Made by a program: the position numbers and the translations under genes. A stretch of DNA of 64,000 nt from Parus major (lineage: Eukaryota > Chordata > Aves > Passeriformes > Paridae), in contig NC_031770.1 of the NCBI RefSeq assembly GCF_001522545.3, forward strand, positions 3,346,281 through 3,410,280. The letters run 5' to 3'. This document shows, piece after piece, positions 55,101 through 64,000 of this stretch; position 1 is the stretch's first letter, and every line of letters begins with the position of its first letter. Under the pieces are notes generated by a model. The model was not told the origin of the DNA. It did not search any database and worked only from the letters and a program-made list of their open reading frames with translations.

Positions 55101-58100
55101 TCCTTTGCAATTTCTGGTGCTTACGAGCGGTGCAGTTGAATTTTAGGCTCTCCCCCACACCTAAACACGTCTGCCTGTGCCTCCGCAGTGTTTCCTTTGC
55201 CGTTTCCCCTTTCCGCCCACAAGCAGCTGACCCCGCGGTGGCTCCGCGCTCATCGCCGTCTGTGCCGTGACGCCCCCACCACGCTCTCCTCCTGCCCACA
55301 CAGTCCCTTCTGCAGCTTCCTCCAGCACTGCTTCCACGAGAAACCCCCTCTCCTCTGCCCCAGGATCATCCCCCTCTCCTCTGCCCCAGGATCATCCCCC
55401 TCTCCTCTGCCCCAGGATCATCCCCCTCTCCTCTGCCCNNNNNNNNNNNNNNNNNNNNNNNNNNNNNNNNNNNNNNNNNNNNNNNNNNNNNNNNNNNNNN
55501 NNNNNNNNNNNNNNNNNNNNNNNNNNNNNNNNNNNNNNNNNNNNNNNNNNNNNNNNNNNNNNNNNNNNATCCCCCTCTCCTCTGCCCCAGGATCTCCTCT
55601 CCGTGGGGAGTTTTGTGGAGCCGTGGATTGCACGAGCGGCTCTTGGGCAAGGATTCTTGGGCTGGGAGTGGGTTGAAGGTGTAACGATCTCCTGGGATAT
55701 CACAAGGAACTTTAAGCTTCTTTTCTTGTATGAACACTAATGTGCAGCCCCCCAGTTAAATCCTGAGGTGTAAAATCATAGCAGTGAGAGTCATCAGCTT
55801 TAGAAGAGAGAAAAACAGAGCAAGCCCACTCGAGGGAAGCTGCGTGTCCTGATCATGGCATGACTTTAGTACTCGCCTTTGGAAAGCTCTTTGTTCTTCT
55901 GTTCTCATGCAAATGCTCCTTTCTGCTTATTCCAAAAGGTGTATGTTAATATAAAGGACAGTCCCCTTTCAAATTGTTTAAAAAGGAAAATTACCAAGTA
56001 GCAAGACAAAAATGCTGACTACTTGATTTTTTTATGATAGAAACAGGAACTGCTAAAGAAAGGTATTGGGAATGCACAGAGGCTGATGGATACACTCATT
56101 TAAATCTGTTTTCCTTTTTCACATTGAACTTAAAAGAGGAAAAGAAGCCAGCAAAACATTGTCTAGGCAAAACAAGTGCTGCATTTTGAAAGTTTTAATT
56201 GGTATTTCCATTTTCTTTCCTTGGCCAGGCCTTTCACCTTCCCTGCATTTCTTTCTTCTGTAAACCAGGGAAATGTATCCATAGAAGTCTGGGCATTTAC
56301 TGACTGTAGAATAGCATCTGGATTTTAGTTGTTTGCACTCATCAGCTCCCTGTGTTTTTGCTTTCTGAAAAATGGGTTGCTGATGCATGTTCTGTTTCAA
56401 GGTACAAGTAGAAGTTTCTCTTTTTTTCTGCAGAATTGATTGAAAATTACGTTTTTGTGGATCTCAGTGGAGTAAAACAGGTGTGGGTGTATCAGGAGAA
56501 GAAACACAGTGCTGCCACAGTGCTTCCCTCCCCTGGTTCCCAGCTTCACCAGGACTCTTCCTCAGGGACTGTGGTCCTGTCACTATAGGACAAGGAGTAA
56601 TGGGTTCAAACACAAAGGGGGAAATTTAGGTTGGATATATGAAGGAAATTCTTTAATGAAGGTGAGGCCCTGGCATAGATTGCCTGGGGAAGCTGTGGCT
56701 TCCCCATCCCTGGAAGTGTCCAAGGCCAGGCTGGACAGGGCTTGGAGCAGCCTGGGACAGTGGATGGTGTCTCTGCCTGTGGCAGGGGGTAGGACCTGGG
56801 TGATCTTGAAGATCCCTTCCAACCCAGACCATTCCATGATCCTGCCTCTCGGGAAGCGTTAGTGAAAGGCTACACCAGTGCAGCTGTGGCTGCAGCAGGG
56901 ACATAGGCTGGGGGATGAGCTGGCTCTGAAATGGATCTCCTGGGCACCAAGAGGGACCTGTGACTTGCAGAGACTTTCCCTGCCTGGTTGAACCTGGTGT
57001 AAATCAGCACCAGCTGTGGAAGAAGCTCTGCTTCCACCGATTCCCTTGTGCCGGGGCTGCCTGTCGTGGGAACCAGCTGGCTGAACACAAGCCTTTTCCT
57101 CTTCCCTTCTGGCAAGATAGTTCTGAGCCAGACCAGTTTCTTGATCTGATTCACCACATGAGAGCTGAGCCAGCCTGAGCAGTGCTGGAAAGCTTGGGCA
57201 GAGCCACCTTTTGCAGCAAAGCCTCTGGCATGGACCGAGTTAGACTGCCCGGTCGGTATCAGGGCCAAGGGGGGTATCTTTGTACTCCAGGAGCAAAACC
57301 CTGGAGGCAAACCACCTCTGTGTCATCCCTTAATGAAACTGAGCTCCCAGCATATCCCTAAATTAAAAACCCTCATCTGCGTAAGAGAGAAACAACTCAT
57401 GATGATTATTAATGCTGTGTGTTCCCCACACATGTGGGGAGTGATGTGTGATGATTATTAATGATGTGTGATCTCTGGGGTGTTTTAACTTGTGGAAGGT
57501 CATTCTCTTTGACATCTCATGTGGCTCATGTGGCCCTGCAGCCCCTCACTGAGGGGGAAGGTCACAGGATGTCCCTTTGCAGGGTGAGTTGTGCTCTCCA
57601 CAGAGCCCCCTCTTTCACATGGTTTGCCCTGGAAGTTTCCATGCAGGTTAAGTTGAGATGCCTCCAGCTCTGCCCACTCCACAAGGCTGACATCATTAGC
57701 TGGCTGATGGGCTCTGTGTGAGGGATCTGCTGTTTGATAGGTGTCACATTATCAGTCAAAAAACCAAACCCATGATAGTTTCCTTCAATGTTCAGAATAA
57801 ACTTTCACTTTCCCTGAAGCATCACCTTACAAGTGAACATAAAAGCCCTTAATCCCCCATTAATTTAATCATATAAATGGCATTTTATTGGCCTTGCTGG
57901 ATGTTGAAAGCTGTTGAAATACTACAAAACCTATAAAACTATAATTAGAAATCAATAAACAGGAGGCTTGACATTACCAGCATCTTTAATTTTGTGTCTG
58001 ATCTTGGACTTGCACGTTGGTGTGTTGAACCCAGAAAGTCTCCAATTTTGTATTACAGAAGCAAATCCAGCAGCTTCTCAGTGGAATTCAGTGGAATCTC

Positions 58101-61100
58101 AGCGGGGAATCTCTGGATTTTACAGACAAAATCTTGGAGACAGGGACAACCCAAACCTAATCCTTGGGAGCTGCCTGGATCAGGCAGCTCAGGTTGGAAG
58201 GAGTTCACAGTTTAGATTGTGTGGGGTGTTTTGCCCACACCAGGACTGTATTGGTCTCAGATAATGGGTTAGGGAATTATTTTCAAGATAAATATTTAGT
58301 AGAGTTGAGGAACCAGCATTTTGTTCAGAAGAGTCGTAAACAGATCTATAATGAAATTATTTACTGGTAATTGTAGCACATTTCCAGATGAACAGCAAAT
58401 CCTCCCTGGGTTTGGCTGTAATTCCAGGTACTCCTTTTGCAACCCTATTGCCAGAATCTTGGTGAGCAGAGTTGGATTTCTTTTACCATGGTTCTGCTGG
58501 TATTTTTATGGGCTTTTTTTACGTCGTATTCCACCTTTACCTTAGAATTTCAGCTATTTTTTAAATATTATTTTCATTTCTGTGAGTTAGTTCTGAAAGC
58601 TCCTTGTGAAGCATACAAATAGTCCTTCATGTGTTCCTGTGTGCAGAGAGAACTGGAGTTAAAGGATTTCTGCTGGGTTAAGGTGAGGTTTGCCTGGGCC
58701 ATCACAGGAACGTACCCAGGCTTTTGGCTGGCTTCCAGCTCTTTCAGCTGGATCCAGATGAAGACACTAAGGTGTGGTACCACACAGCGAGCAGCAGTCA
58801 GAAGAGGAAGTTGAACCCTTGCCAAAACCAGAGAACTTCTTCCCTTTTTGTGTTTCTTTTTCTTTGGATTGTTTTTTCACCACACCTGTGCCCCCAAGCC
58901 GCCGCGTCGGGCGATGTTTTTACTTCACGTGCGCGATGCCCCCGATTTCGGTCCTGCCCGCGCGGAGCTCGCAGGGCTCGATGGAGAGTGGCTGCTCCTC
59001 CTCTCCAGCACATAGCGTTCCCAAAATCTTCGACAGCGTTTCCTAACTTTAATAACTTCAGGTTTGTCAGGTTTGGCCCCGTCTGTTGTCCTTCTGCACA
59101 GGAGTTGGTGGAACAACACGGAATGACGTGACCATCCTCCATCCGGCCGCGCTCCAGGCGTTACTCAGGGTGTTTGTCTGCCTTGGCTTTGTTTGCTTTT
59201 AATATTCCCAAGGTGTAAGCCAGCATCCATTCCAAGTTAGTGGCTGCTCTCAAATTGACTTCAGAGGGAGCAGAATTAGATGTTTGTTAAAAATAACATT
59301 ACTTTGTTTTGTTTGCATGATTGTCTTGTTTTGAAATTGGTGAAAGCTGTGCGCTTCTTCATATGCACTTGGAATCTGGTCTCGCTCTTTTTTTTTAAAG
59401 CGTGTCGTCACAAGATGGAGTTGCAGCTGTCTTGTTCTCCTTTTTTTTTTGCTCTCTTATGTCCTTCTTGTCTGGTTAAAAATAGCCCAAGAGGAATCAC
59501 TCTTGACTGAACACTTCCTCTTTCAAACTACAGATTTTTTAAAATTCTATGAAATCGTTTATAAAAGCATGCAAATCAGGAGCAGTGGGTTTTGCTGCAA
59601 TAGAATGAGCTGTACACAGTGATTCTGTCCCTTGGCGTTCTTGGCACCCCACTCCTGTGTCAGGTGTTAAACAGATTTATTGGGAATTTGCGCAAGTTTG
59701 TAGCATAGGAAATGATGTCATTTGAACATTAGCATTGCAAATTTACTCTGTATCTAGAGTATTTTTGCTTTTATAGAGTACTCTTGGGGTTATGTCTGCT
59801 GTTAAATGTTTCTGAGGAAGAGACACATTTCCCTGTGGAAAGCACAGAGCGGGACTGAGGCTCCTTTAGCGTGAGACAGGGACTTGGTTACACAACCACA
59901 AAGTCCTCACTTTTGATTCAGGGTCAGAAGCCAGATCCAGATTTTGTGCTCATCCTCCATCAACAGGCAGCTTATTCAGGCAAAGATATTGAATCTCTGT
60001 GCTTGGTTTAGAGGTTGAGTTTGACCACCCCTTGGGCCTCTGGAAGGATTCACGTGGTCACCAGTGGCTAACACAGCACAGGAACATAAACCCTGATGTC
60101 AAAGTTATGGATGCTCTAATCCCATCTCATCCCAATCTCATGCCCATGTCCAGGGCATGGATTGGAGCTGCTCCCCTGACAGCCCTTCTGCAAGGTGCAC
60201 TTTGGAAAATGCACTTTTCTGTCTGTGTTCTCTGAATCAGGCTGTGTCCAGAGGCAGCTGGGCTGCTGAGTCAGGCTGAGGATCTGCCTGTTCCAAATCT
60301 GTTTCCTAAAGATCCTATTCCAGGTTAGCAGGTGAGCTGATGAAGTGCATTAAAGTACAGAACTTTGTGTATCTGGTGCCACAGCACCAACCTGCACAGA
60401 GCTCACAGGCAGAACTCCCCTGGGCCTCACCACTTCTGAAGCTCACTCAGTTGTTGCTTCATTTTGTACTTGCTGCTGTAGGTGCCTTGGAATATTGCAG
60501 ATCACAGGCTTGAAAAGGGAAAGGTGACTTGATTTCCCTTTGCAGTGGAGACCAGGAGAAACTGGTATTCAGAGCAGCAGAAGGACTGAAAATGCCAGTG
60601 GAAAGTATTCTGAGCTCATCACACTTACTATTTCACACTATCAAAAGGTAAAAGGAAGAAGTCGTTCAAGTGGGCATTGTGGAATCCCACTCGTGGCAGG
60701 GCGGAGACCTGAGCCAGTGATAAATGCTAAAGGTCAGAGCAGGCAATCTAATCAGTACAGCATGGTCCTCAGACTTCTTATCACAGCCACATTTAATCTT
60801 CTGTTCCTGCTAGAGCCCTTTGAAAGGGAGGGGAAGAGAGTGGAGAGCTGGTGATCTGGTGACTTGGCACACGTTGGCTTTGGGTAACTGAGGAGTGGGA
60901 AACAGCTGCACTGCTGCTTGGAAGGGTTTGGGGAAACAAACACTTGGAATGATTTTAATTATCAGCACTTTCACTTAAGTGAAATTAAGGCAGTTTCTCA
61001 TTTTTACTAGCATTGAATGTCAACATAATGGGTTAGTGTCACACCTTAAAGGAAAGTGTCAAATTCAGAGCAGGCTGCTCTTCCCAGAATTGTCCATTAA

Positions 61101-62011
61101 GCTGGAATACATGGAACATTCAGCGATGATAGCCCAGGCACTGTGTCTTGTAATTAAAATGAGGAGTGAACAAAATTGAAGTGCTGAGTTTGGGTTATGC
61201 ATTGATGGGTTTTACCCTGGGGGGAATATGCAAGGAAATGGATTCTTTCCAGCAAGGCTTTCCTTCTTGTGTTACACATCTGTATCCTAATGGCCGCACT
61301 CCTCCCTGCTCTGGAAGGTGTGACACTGCTGGTGACAGGGTGGGGAGGTGGTTTCTGTTGTTTCAGCATCGTTCTTGCCCCAGGAATTGCCTTCTGACTC
61401 TTCTCCCATCTCAGTTTCTAGAGGAAAATAATGATACCTTGTAGCCAAAATCTCTCAGCGCTGCAGAAAATCTTTAATGAGATCCTGGGATCGCTTTGTA
61501 CCAAAATATTTCTCTTGGGCAACAACATTAATTTTGTAAATTTTATCACACGCAAAGAAGAATAAAAAATTAGTTTTAAGCTATAAATACATGAAACTGT
61601 TGTGGCAGGCAAGGTGAGGAACCCAGACACGAGAAACAGCTGGAGAACTCGGACAGTTGAACCTTGTTGGGTGCAGGGAAAGCGTTAAAGGCTTCAGTGT
61701 CATTTGTTGTGAACGAGGGATTAATTCATGCGGCCCCTGTCCGGCTGCCAGGGGCTATGGCACGTGTGCCTGGGCAACACCATCTCATTTACTGGTGAGG
61801 ATTCATCCCCAGTTTGGTAAAGAACTCGTGCTGGTTCTGTGACTGACCCTCGGTGCTGTCTGTCCTTCAGTGCCCGAGGAGCAGCTGCACAACATCGATG
61901 AGTACGACCTCAACGTCGTCCGACTCTGCTTCCAAGCGTTCCTTCCCGACGAGCACGGCAACTACACGATAGCCCTTCCTCCTCTGATCTCCAACCCCAT
62001 CTATGACAACA
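40162..62011 (+). CDS. REL: c-Rel proto-oncogene, NF-kappaB subunit (5' five coding exons; gene runs off the window)
   Basis: c-Rel is an NF-kappaB/Rel transcription factor. It dimerises through its Rel homology region, is held in the cytoplasm by I-kappaB, and enters the nucleus to activate immune and lymphoid genes. Five exons join in frame to residues 1-177. The DNA-contact loop [20 protein letters not shown] (from about residue 16) holds the family RxRxxC signature, with C26 as the redox-sensitive Cys. [19 protein letters not shown] and [18 protein letters not shown] follow, as in vertebrate c-Rel; the [15 protein letters not shown] segment resembles chicken. The start is ATGG with A at -3, a strong context. 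Missing beyond the right edge are the dimerisation half, the NLS and the transactivation domain. This is the cellular host gene in its normal intron-exon structure, not a retroviral v-rel copy, which would lack introns. Confidence 0.97.
40169..44989 (+). other. REL: REL intron 1
   Basis: 4.8 kb. The first 130 bases are part of the CpG-rich promoter region. It holds a 42-bp tandem duplication (41,711-41,794), two octamer motifs ATGCAAAT (40,440 and 43,101) and several T runs. I see no other gene or mobile element. Confidence 0.85.
41711..41794. repeat. 42-bp tandem duplication
   Basis: Two adjacent 42-base copies begin GCTGAACTCTCAGAGCTGTC and differ at a few positions. The reading frame across it on the minus strand is a coincidence of the duplication. 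Confidence 0.93.
44990..45132 (+). CDS. REL: REL coding exon 2 (DNA-contact loop)
   Basis: Residues 3-50, [20 protein letters not shown] and [18 protein letters not shown]. The Arg residues and Cys26 contact kappaB DNA in the family. The acceptor is TTTTTAAG and the donor GTAAAC. Confidence 0.98.
45133..47753 (+). other. REL: REL intron 2
   Basis: 2.6 kb of unique sequence with one octamer at 45,258 and a GGGGAGTCCC site at 46,755. I recognise no gene. The minus-strand open frame 46,020-46,481 is not supported. Confidence 0.8.
47754..47902 (+). CDS. REL: REL coding exon 3
   Basis: Residues 51-100, [20 protein letters not shown] and [20 protein letters not shown], strongly conserved in c-Rel. 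A run of T just upstream forms the polypyrimidine tract. The donor is GTGAGT, phase 2. Confidence 0.98.
47903..51762 (+). other. REL: REL intron 3
   Basis: 3.9 kb, with T runs near 49,947-49,962 and 51,090, an octamer at 51,219 and no recognised gene. The 164-codon minus-strand frame at 49,498-49,992 is not supported. Confidence 0.8.
51763..51854 (+). CDS. REL: REL coding exon 4
   Basis: Residues 100-131, [20 protein letters not shown] and [10 protein letters not shown]. It resembles the chicken version closely and human less (EVKEAI). The donor is GTGAGT. Confidence 0.98.
52350..52485 (+). mobile_element. CR1 LINE fragment, sense
   Basis: 'agtgtcaaggctgggttggc', then 'ctctgcccttggcagggg' and 'aagatgatctttcaagtgtc' match the CR1 3' end in sense orientation. 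It is short and diverged. Confidence 0.85.
55344..55594. repeat. 26-bp minisatellite interrupted by an assembly gap
   Basis: Three full identical units of CCCCCTCTCCTCTGCCCCAG+GATCAT (26 bases) start at 55,344, 55,370 and 55,396. A partial unit runs into the N gap, and one more partial unit follows it. There are no unique spacers, so it is not a CRISPR array. The strand is strongly pyrimidine-rich. Confidence 0.95.
55439..55568. other. Assembly gap (130 N) inside the minisatellite
   Basis: The repeat leaves at unit position 17 and re-enters at position 25, so an in-register gap would be 7 modulo 26. The 130 N (exactly five units) is out of register, so the stated gap length is probably not the true one. 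Confidence 1.
56575..56845 (+). mobile_element. CR1 LINE fragment, sense
   Basis: 'gtcctgtcactataggacaa', then 'ggaagtgtccaaggccaggc', 'ggacagggcttggagcagcc' and 'gatcttgaagatcccttcca' match the CR1 3' end in sense orientation. It is one of the better preserved copies here. Confidence 0.93.
58890..59000. promoter_or_regulatory. CpG-rich patch in REL intron 4
   Basis: About 110 bases with many CpGs (for example CCGCCGCGTCGGGCGATG and GCCCGCGCGGAGCTCGC) in an otherwise CpG-poor intron. It also has CACGTG-like and GTGCGCGA sequences. It may be an intronic regulatory element or alternative promoter, or simply a mutational relic. Confidence 0.35.
61871..62011 (+). CDS. REL: REL coding exon 5
   Basis: Residues 131-178 (last codon split), [20 protein letters not shown] and [18 protein letters not shown], ending NPIYDN. 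This completes most of the N-terminal DNA-binding domain. The donor is GTGAGT, phase 1. Confidence 0.98.
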
Positions 62012-64000
62012 GTGAGTACCAGCTCAGCCAAATGTCTTGTCTTTCTTTTCCCTCTTGTTTTTCTCTTTAGCTTGGGATGAGAAGTGCCAGCTCTCTGAGG
62101 GCTGTGCCAGTTCTGGGTCGCCTCTGTGGCTTGGGACTGCCAGGTGCATGACTCTCACATGGCAAGTCACACTGACCATACATTCAAACATCATCCCAGG
62201 GTGAAATGTTGGCCAGCCAGAGTAAGGATTGTCCATGGCATTCATGGGCTCACACATAGGAGTTTTTACAGCCCTTGTTCACACACAGCAGCAGTGATTG
62301 GGAGGAAAGGCCTGTGCCTGACATGCCAAGTGACTAAAATGACAGTAGGGAGATGGATGGCTGCCTCAAGGCTCATCTGTTTTCCTAAGGAGTCCTCTGC
62401 AGCTTGTTTGTGTCCTTGAGGAGTCTTACCTTTGCTTTGTGAGGGCTCTGGAATGGGACTTGCAAGAGAGATTTATCCCAGTGGGAAACTGTCTTAAGGC
62501 CTTTTGTGTCCTGGTTGGTGGCTGTTTGTGCAGGTGGGGTAATGGAGGAGTCCTTGGTCGTGCTCCAGGAGGGTGCAGAAGTGCATGACACCTCTTCCTG
62601 GCACTGTTTCCCACATTGCACAAAACTGGACATCTGTAAGGCATCAGGAGCTGAGGATTTTAGTTCCCAGTGTGTGCTGGACTCCTCTCTGGGAGCAGAG
62701 TAGCAGAAGAGCTCCTAATCCTGGAAAACTTTTCTGCAGCGTTTTTCATTTCTGTCCCATGAGTGTTTCCATGCTAAATATTTGATGTCCTCATTTTAGC
62801 AGAAAGTACTGAATAAAATGAGATCTGCATTTCCTGAAGTCATTAGGATTGTGTTGATGTGGGCACAACCATTGTGAATACGTTGAGTACGAGCTCAGAT
62901 GGCTCTGATATATTTAGAGTCTCCTCTAGAATGATCTAGAAGGTGGAACTGCGAGCGTTACTGAGAACCCTTGCACTGAAATAATCAGGGCTGAGATGAA
63001 AACTGATGTACCAGATTTGCAGCTCTGCCTCAGATGCCATTTAGAAATGTGCCAAATCATGACTGCTCGTCCCGTGGGCTGACGTCAGTCCCGCGGAGCC
63101 GCCAGAGGCCGGGGCTGAGCGCGGTGGGGAAGCAGGGGCGGGTGCTGGGGGTGTCTGTGGGCAGCACTGGAGGCACCCAAAACTCTCCCTGTAGCGTAGC
63201 AGCCGTGTAAATAAACCCGTGCAGAGCTGCGACCGCAAATGGTAAGAAAGGGCCCCGCTCGGTTTCAGATCCCAGCTGCTTTGAGAAGCGCCAGCCTGGT
63301 CAGAGCTGCTCTGTCCTGCGGCCAGGCTGAGCCCCCAGGTCACAGTGACTGCAGCCTGGGCAGCCCTGGGCCCTGAGGTCTGGGCCTCCACAGATCTGCT
63401 CGGATTAGGAGCGAAGAGATACTCTGAAAAACAGCTTGGATGCTTCAAATCCAGTATTTCCTCACTTTCTCATCCTTCGTAGTCTCCACTTGCTTTGGGT
63501 AGTGAGACACAGAAGAATCACCCTGACATTATGCAGGCAACCCCATCAGCAGAGGCTGCAAGTGCCTCAAATTCAGCACCTTCTGTTTCCAGATGCTTCT
63601 GAAGTTAACTGGCTCGGAGCAGAAATTTCCCAAGTTGTATATCAAAAACTCTGAGGAAGAGTCAGATGAGGCAGCTCAGCATTTCTGAGAAATGGGGTTG
63701 GACAGAACACGTTGTCCTGCCCTGGCTGAAAGCAGCGTGATTTTCAACAAGGAGCTCGTTTCTCTAGGGGTTTGTCACCAGGGATGTGGTGTAGGGGAGT
63801 AGGAACAGGAATTGGGCAGGAGCTGAGGTGACAGGGATGTGGAACATTTCCCCCTGAGGCAGGTGCTGGGCTCAGCGCTCCTGCTGACAGCACAGCAGTG
63901 CATCCACATCTGCTGTGTGTGTTGATTTCCCTTCTGAATTCCTTCTCTAAGGACAAAACAACAGATTCCAGTGAAGGAGACTGTCCCAAAAATCTGTTAC
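62012..64000 (+). other. REL: REL intron 5 (start; continues beyond the window)
   Basis: The expected next exon (RAPNTAELRICRVNK) is not found before the right edge, so the intron exceeds 1,989 bases. It contains a CpG-rich patch at about 63,065-63,140 with a palindromic CRE and a CTCF-like core. Confidence 0.85.
63080..63110. promoter_or_regulatory. CRE palindrome plus CTCF-like core in REL intron 5
   Basis: TGACGTCA at 63,080-63,087 is a perfect cAMP-response element. Twelve bases further on, CCGCCAGAGGCC at 63,099-63,110 fits most of the CTCF core. Both sit in a local CpG-rich patch. Motif matches alone do not prove binding. Confidence 0.35.

Larger units (their letters stand above)
51855..61870 (+). 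other. REL: REL intron 4
   Basis: 10 kb, the largest intron visible. It holds two sense CR1 copies, the 26-bp minisatellite with its assembly gap, a CpG-rich patch at about 58,890-59,000, and octamers at 55,907 and 59,569. I see no other coding sequence. Confidence 0.8.

Noticed and set aside
55344..55594. Regular repeats that could suggest a CRISPR array
   Set aside because: The units are contiguous with no unique spacers, and the host is a vertebrate. It is a minisatellite.
57398..57470. Repeated TGATGATTATTAATG and CCCCACA/TGTGGGG inverted arms in REL intron 4
   Set aside because: Short, imperfect and of the kind common in introns; no functional context.
40162..62011. Possibility that the REL sequence is a retroviral v-rel copy
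   Set aside because: The gene has intact introns and canonical splice sites and sits next to PAPOLG as in other vertebrates. I see no flanking retroviral long terminal repeat.

Overview
This window is vertebrate nuclear DNA, most likely from a bird. It carries 5'-truncated CR1 LINE copies in both orientations and no Alu- or L1-like sequence. Its two multi-exon genes, PAPOLG followed by REL on the same strand, are neighbours in the same order in human 2p16.1, and the REL residues visible are close to chicken c-Rel as I remember it. There is no prokaryotic gene, operon, CRISPR array or plasmid feature. The species cannot be fixed from the sequence alone.

Layout. 1-5,060: AT-rich intergenic DNA with no gene I can support. 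5,062-5,348: a CR1 copy. About 5,560-6,410: a CpG island holding the PAPOLG promoter, 5' UTR and first coding exon. 5,947-22,549: PAPOLG, nuclear poly(A) polymerase gamma, traced through 22 coding exons (2,238 coding bases, 745 residues), with every exon joined in frame. 22,550 to about 25,070: its likely 3' UTR, ending near the first canonical AATAAA after the stop. 25,070-39,860: about 15 kb of intergenic DNA with several CR1 copies, an ancient MIR-like SINE and a GC-rich island without a recognised gene. About 39,865-40,300: the REL CpG-rich promoter, interrupted by a 75-base assembly gap and holding a consensus NF-kappaB site upstream of the start codon. 40,162-62,011: the first five coding exons of REL (residues 1-177, nearly the whole DNA-binding half of the Rel homology region). 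The rest of REL lies beyond the right edge. REL intron 4 contains a 26-bp minisatellite broken by a 130-base gap.

The two genes do different jobs. PAPOLG adds poly(A) tails to pre-mRNA in the nucleus. REL is an NF-kappaB transcription factor of lymphoid and immune cells. Their adjacency is conserved synteny, and I see no sign of a shared pathway.

I found no undescribed system. The points most worth checking are a GC-AG splice donor in PAPOLG exon 19, a PAPOLG stop codon lying inside a strong 5' splice-site sequence, a phase-compatible candidate cassette exon and a short unexplained open frame in PAPOLG intron 19, the kappaB site in the REL promoter, six same-orientation octamer motifs across the REL part, and CpG-rich islands away from the two promoters.
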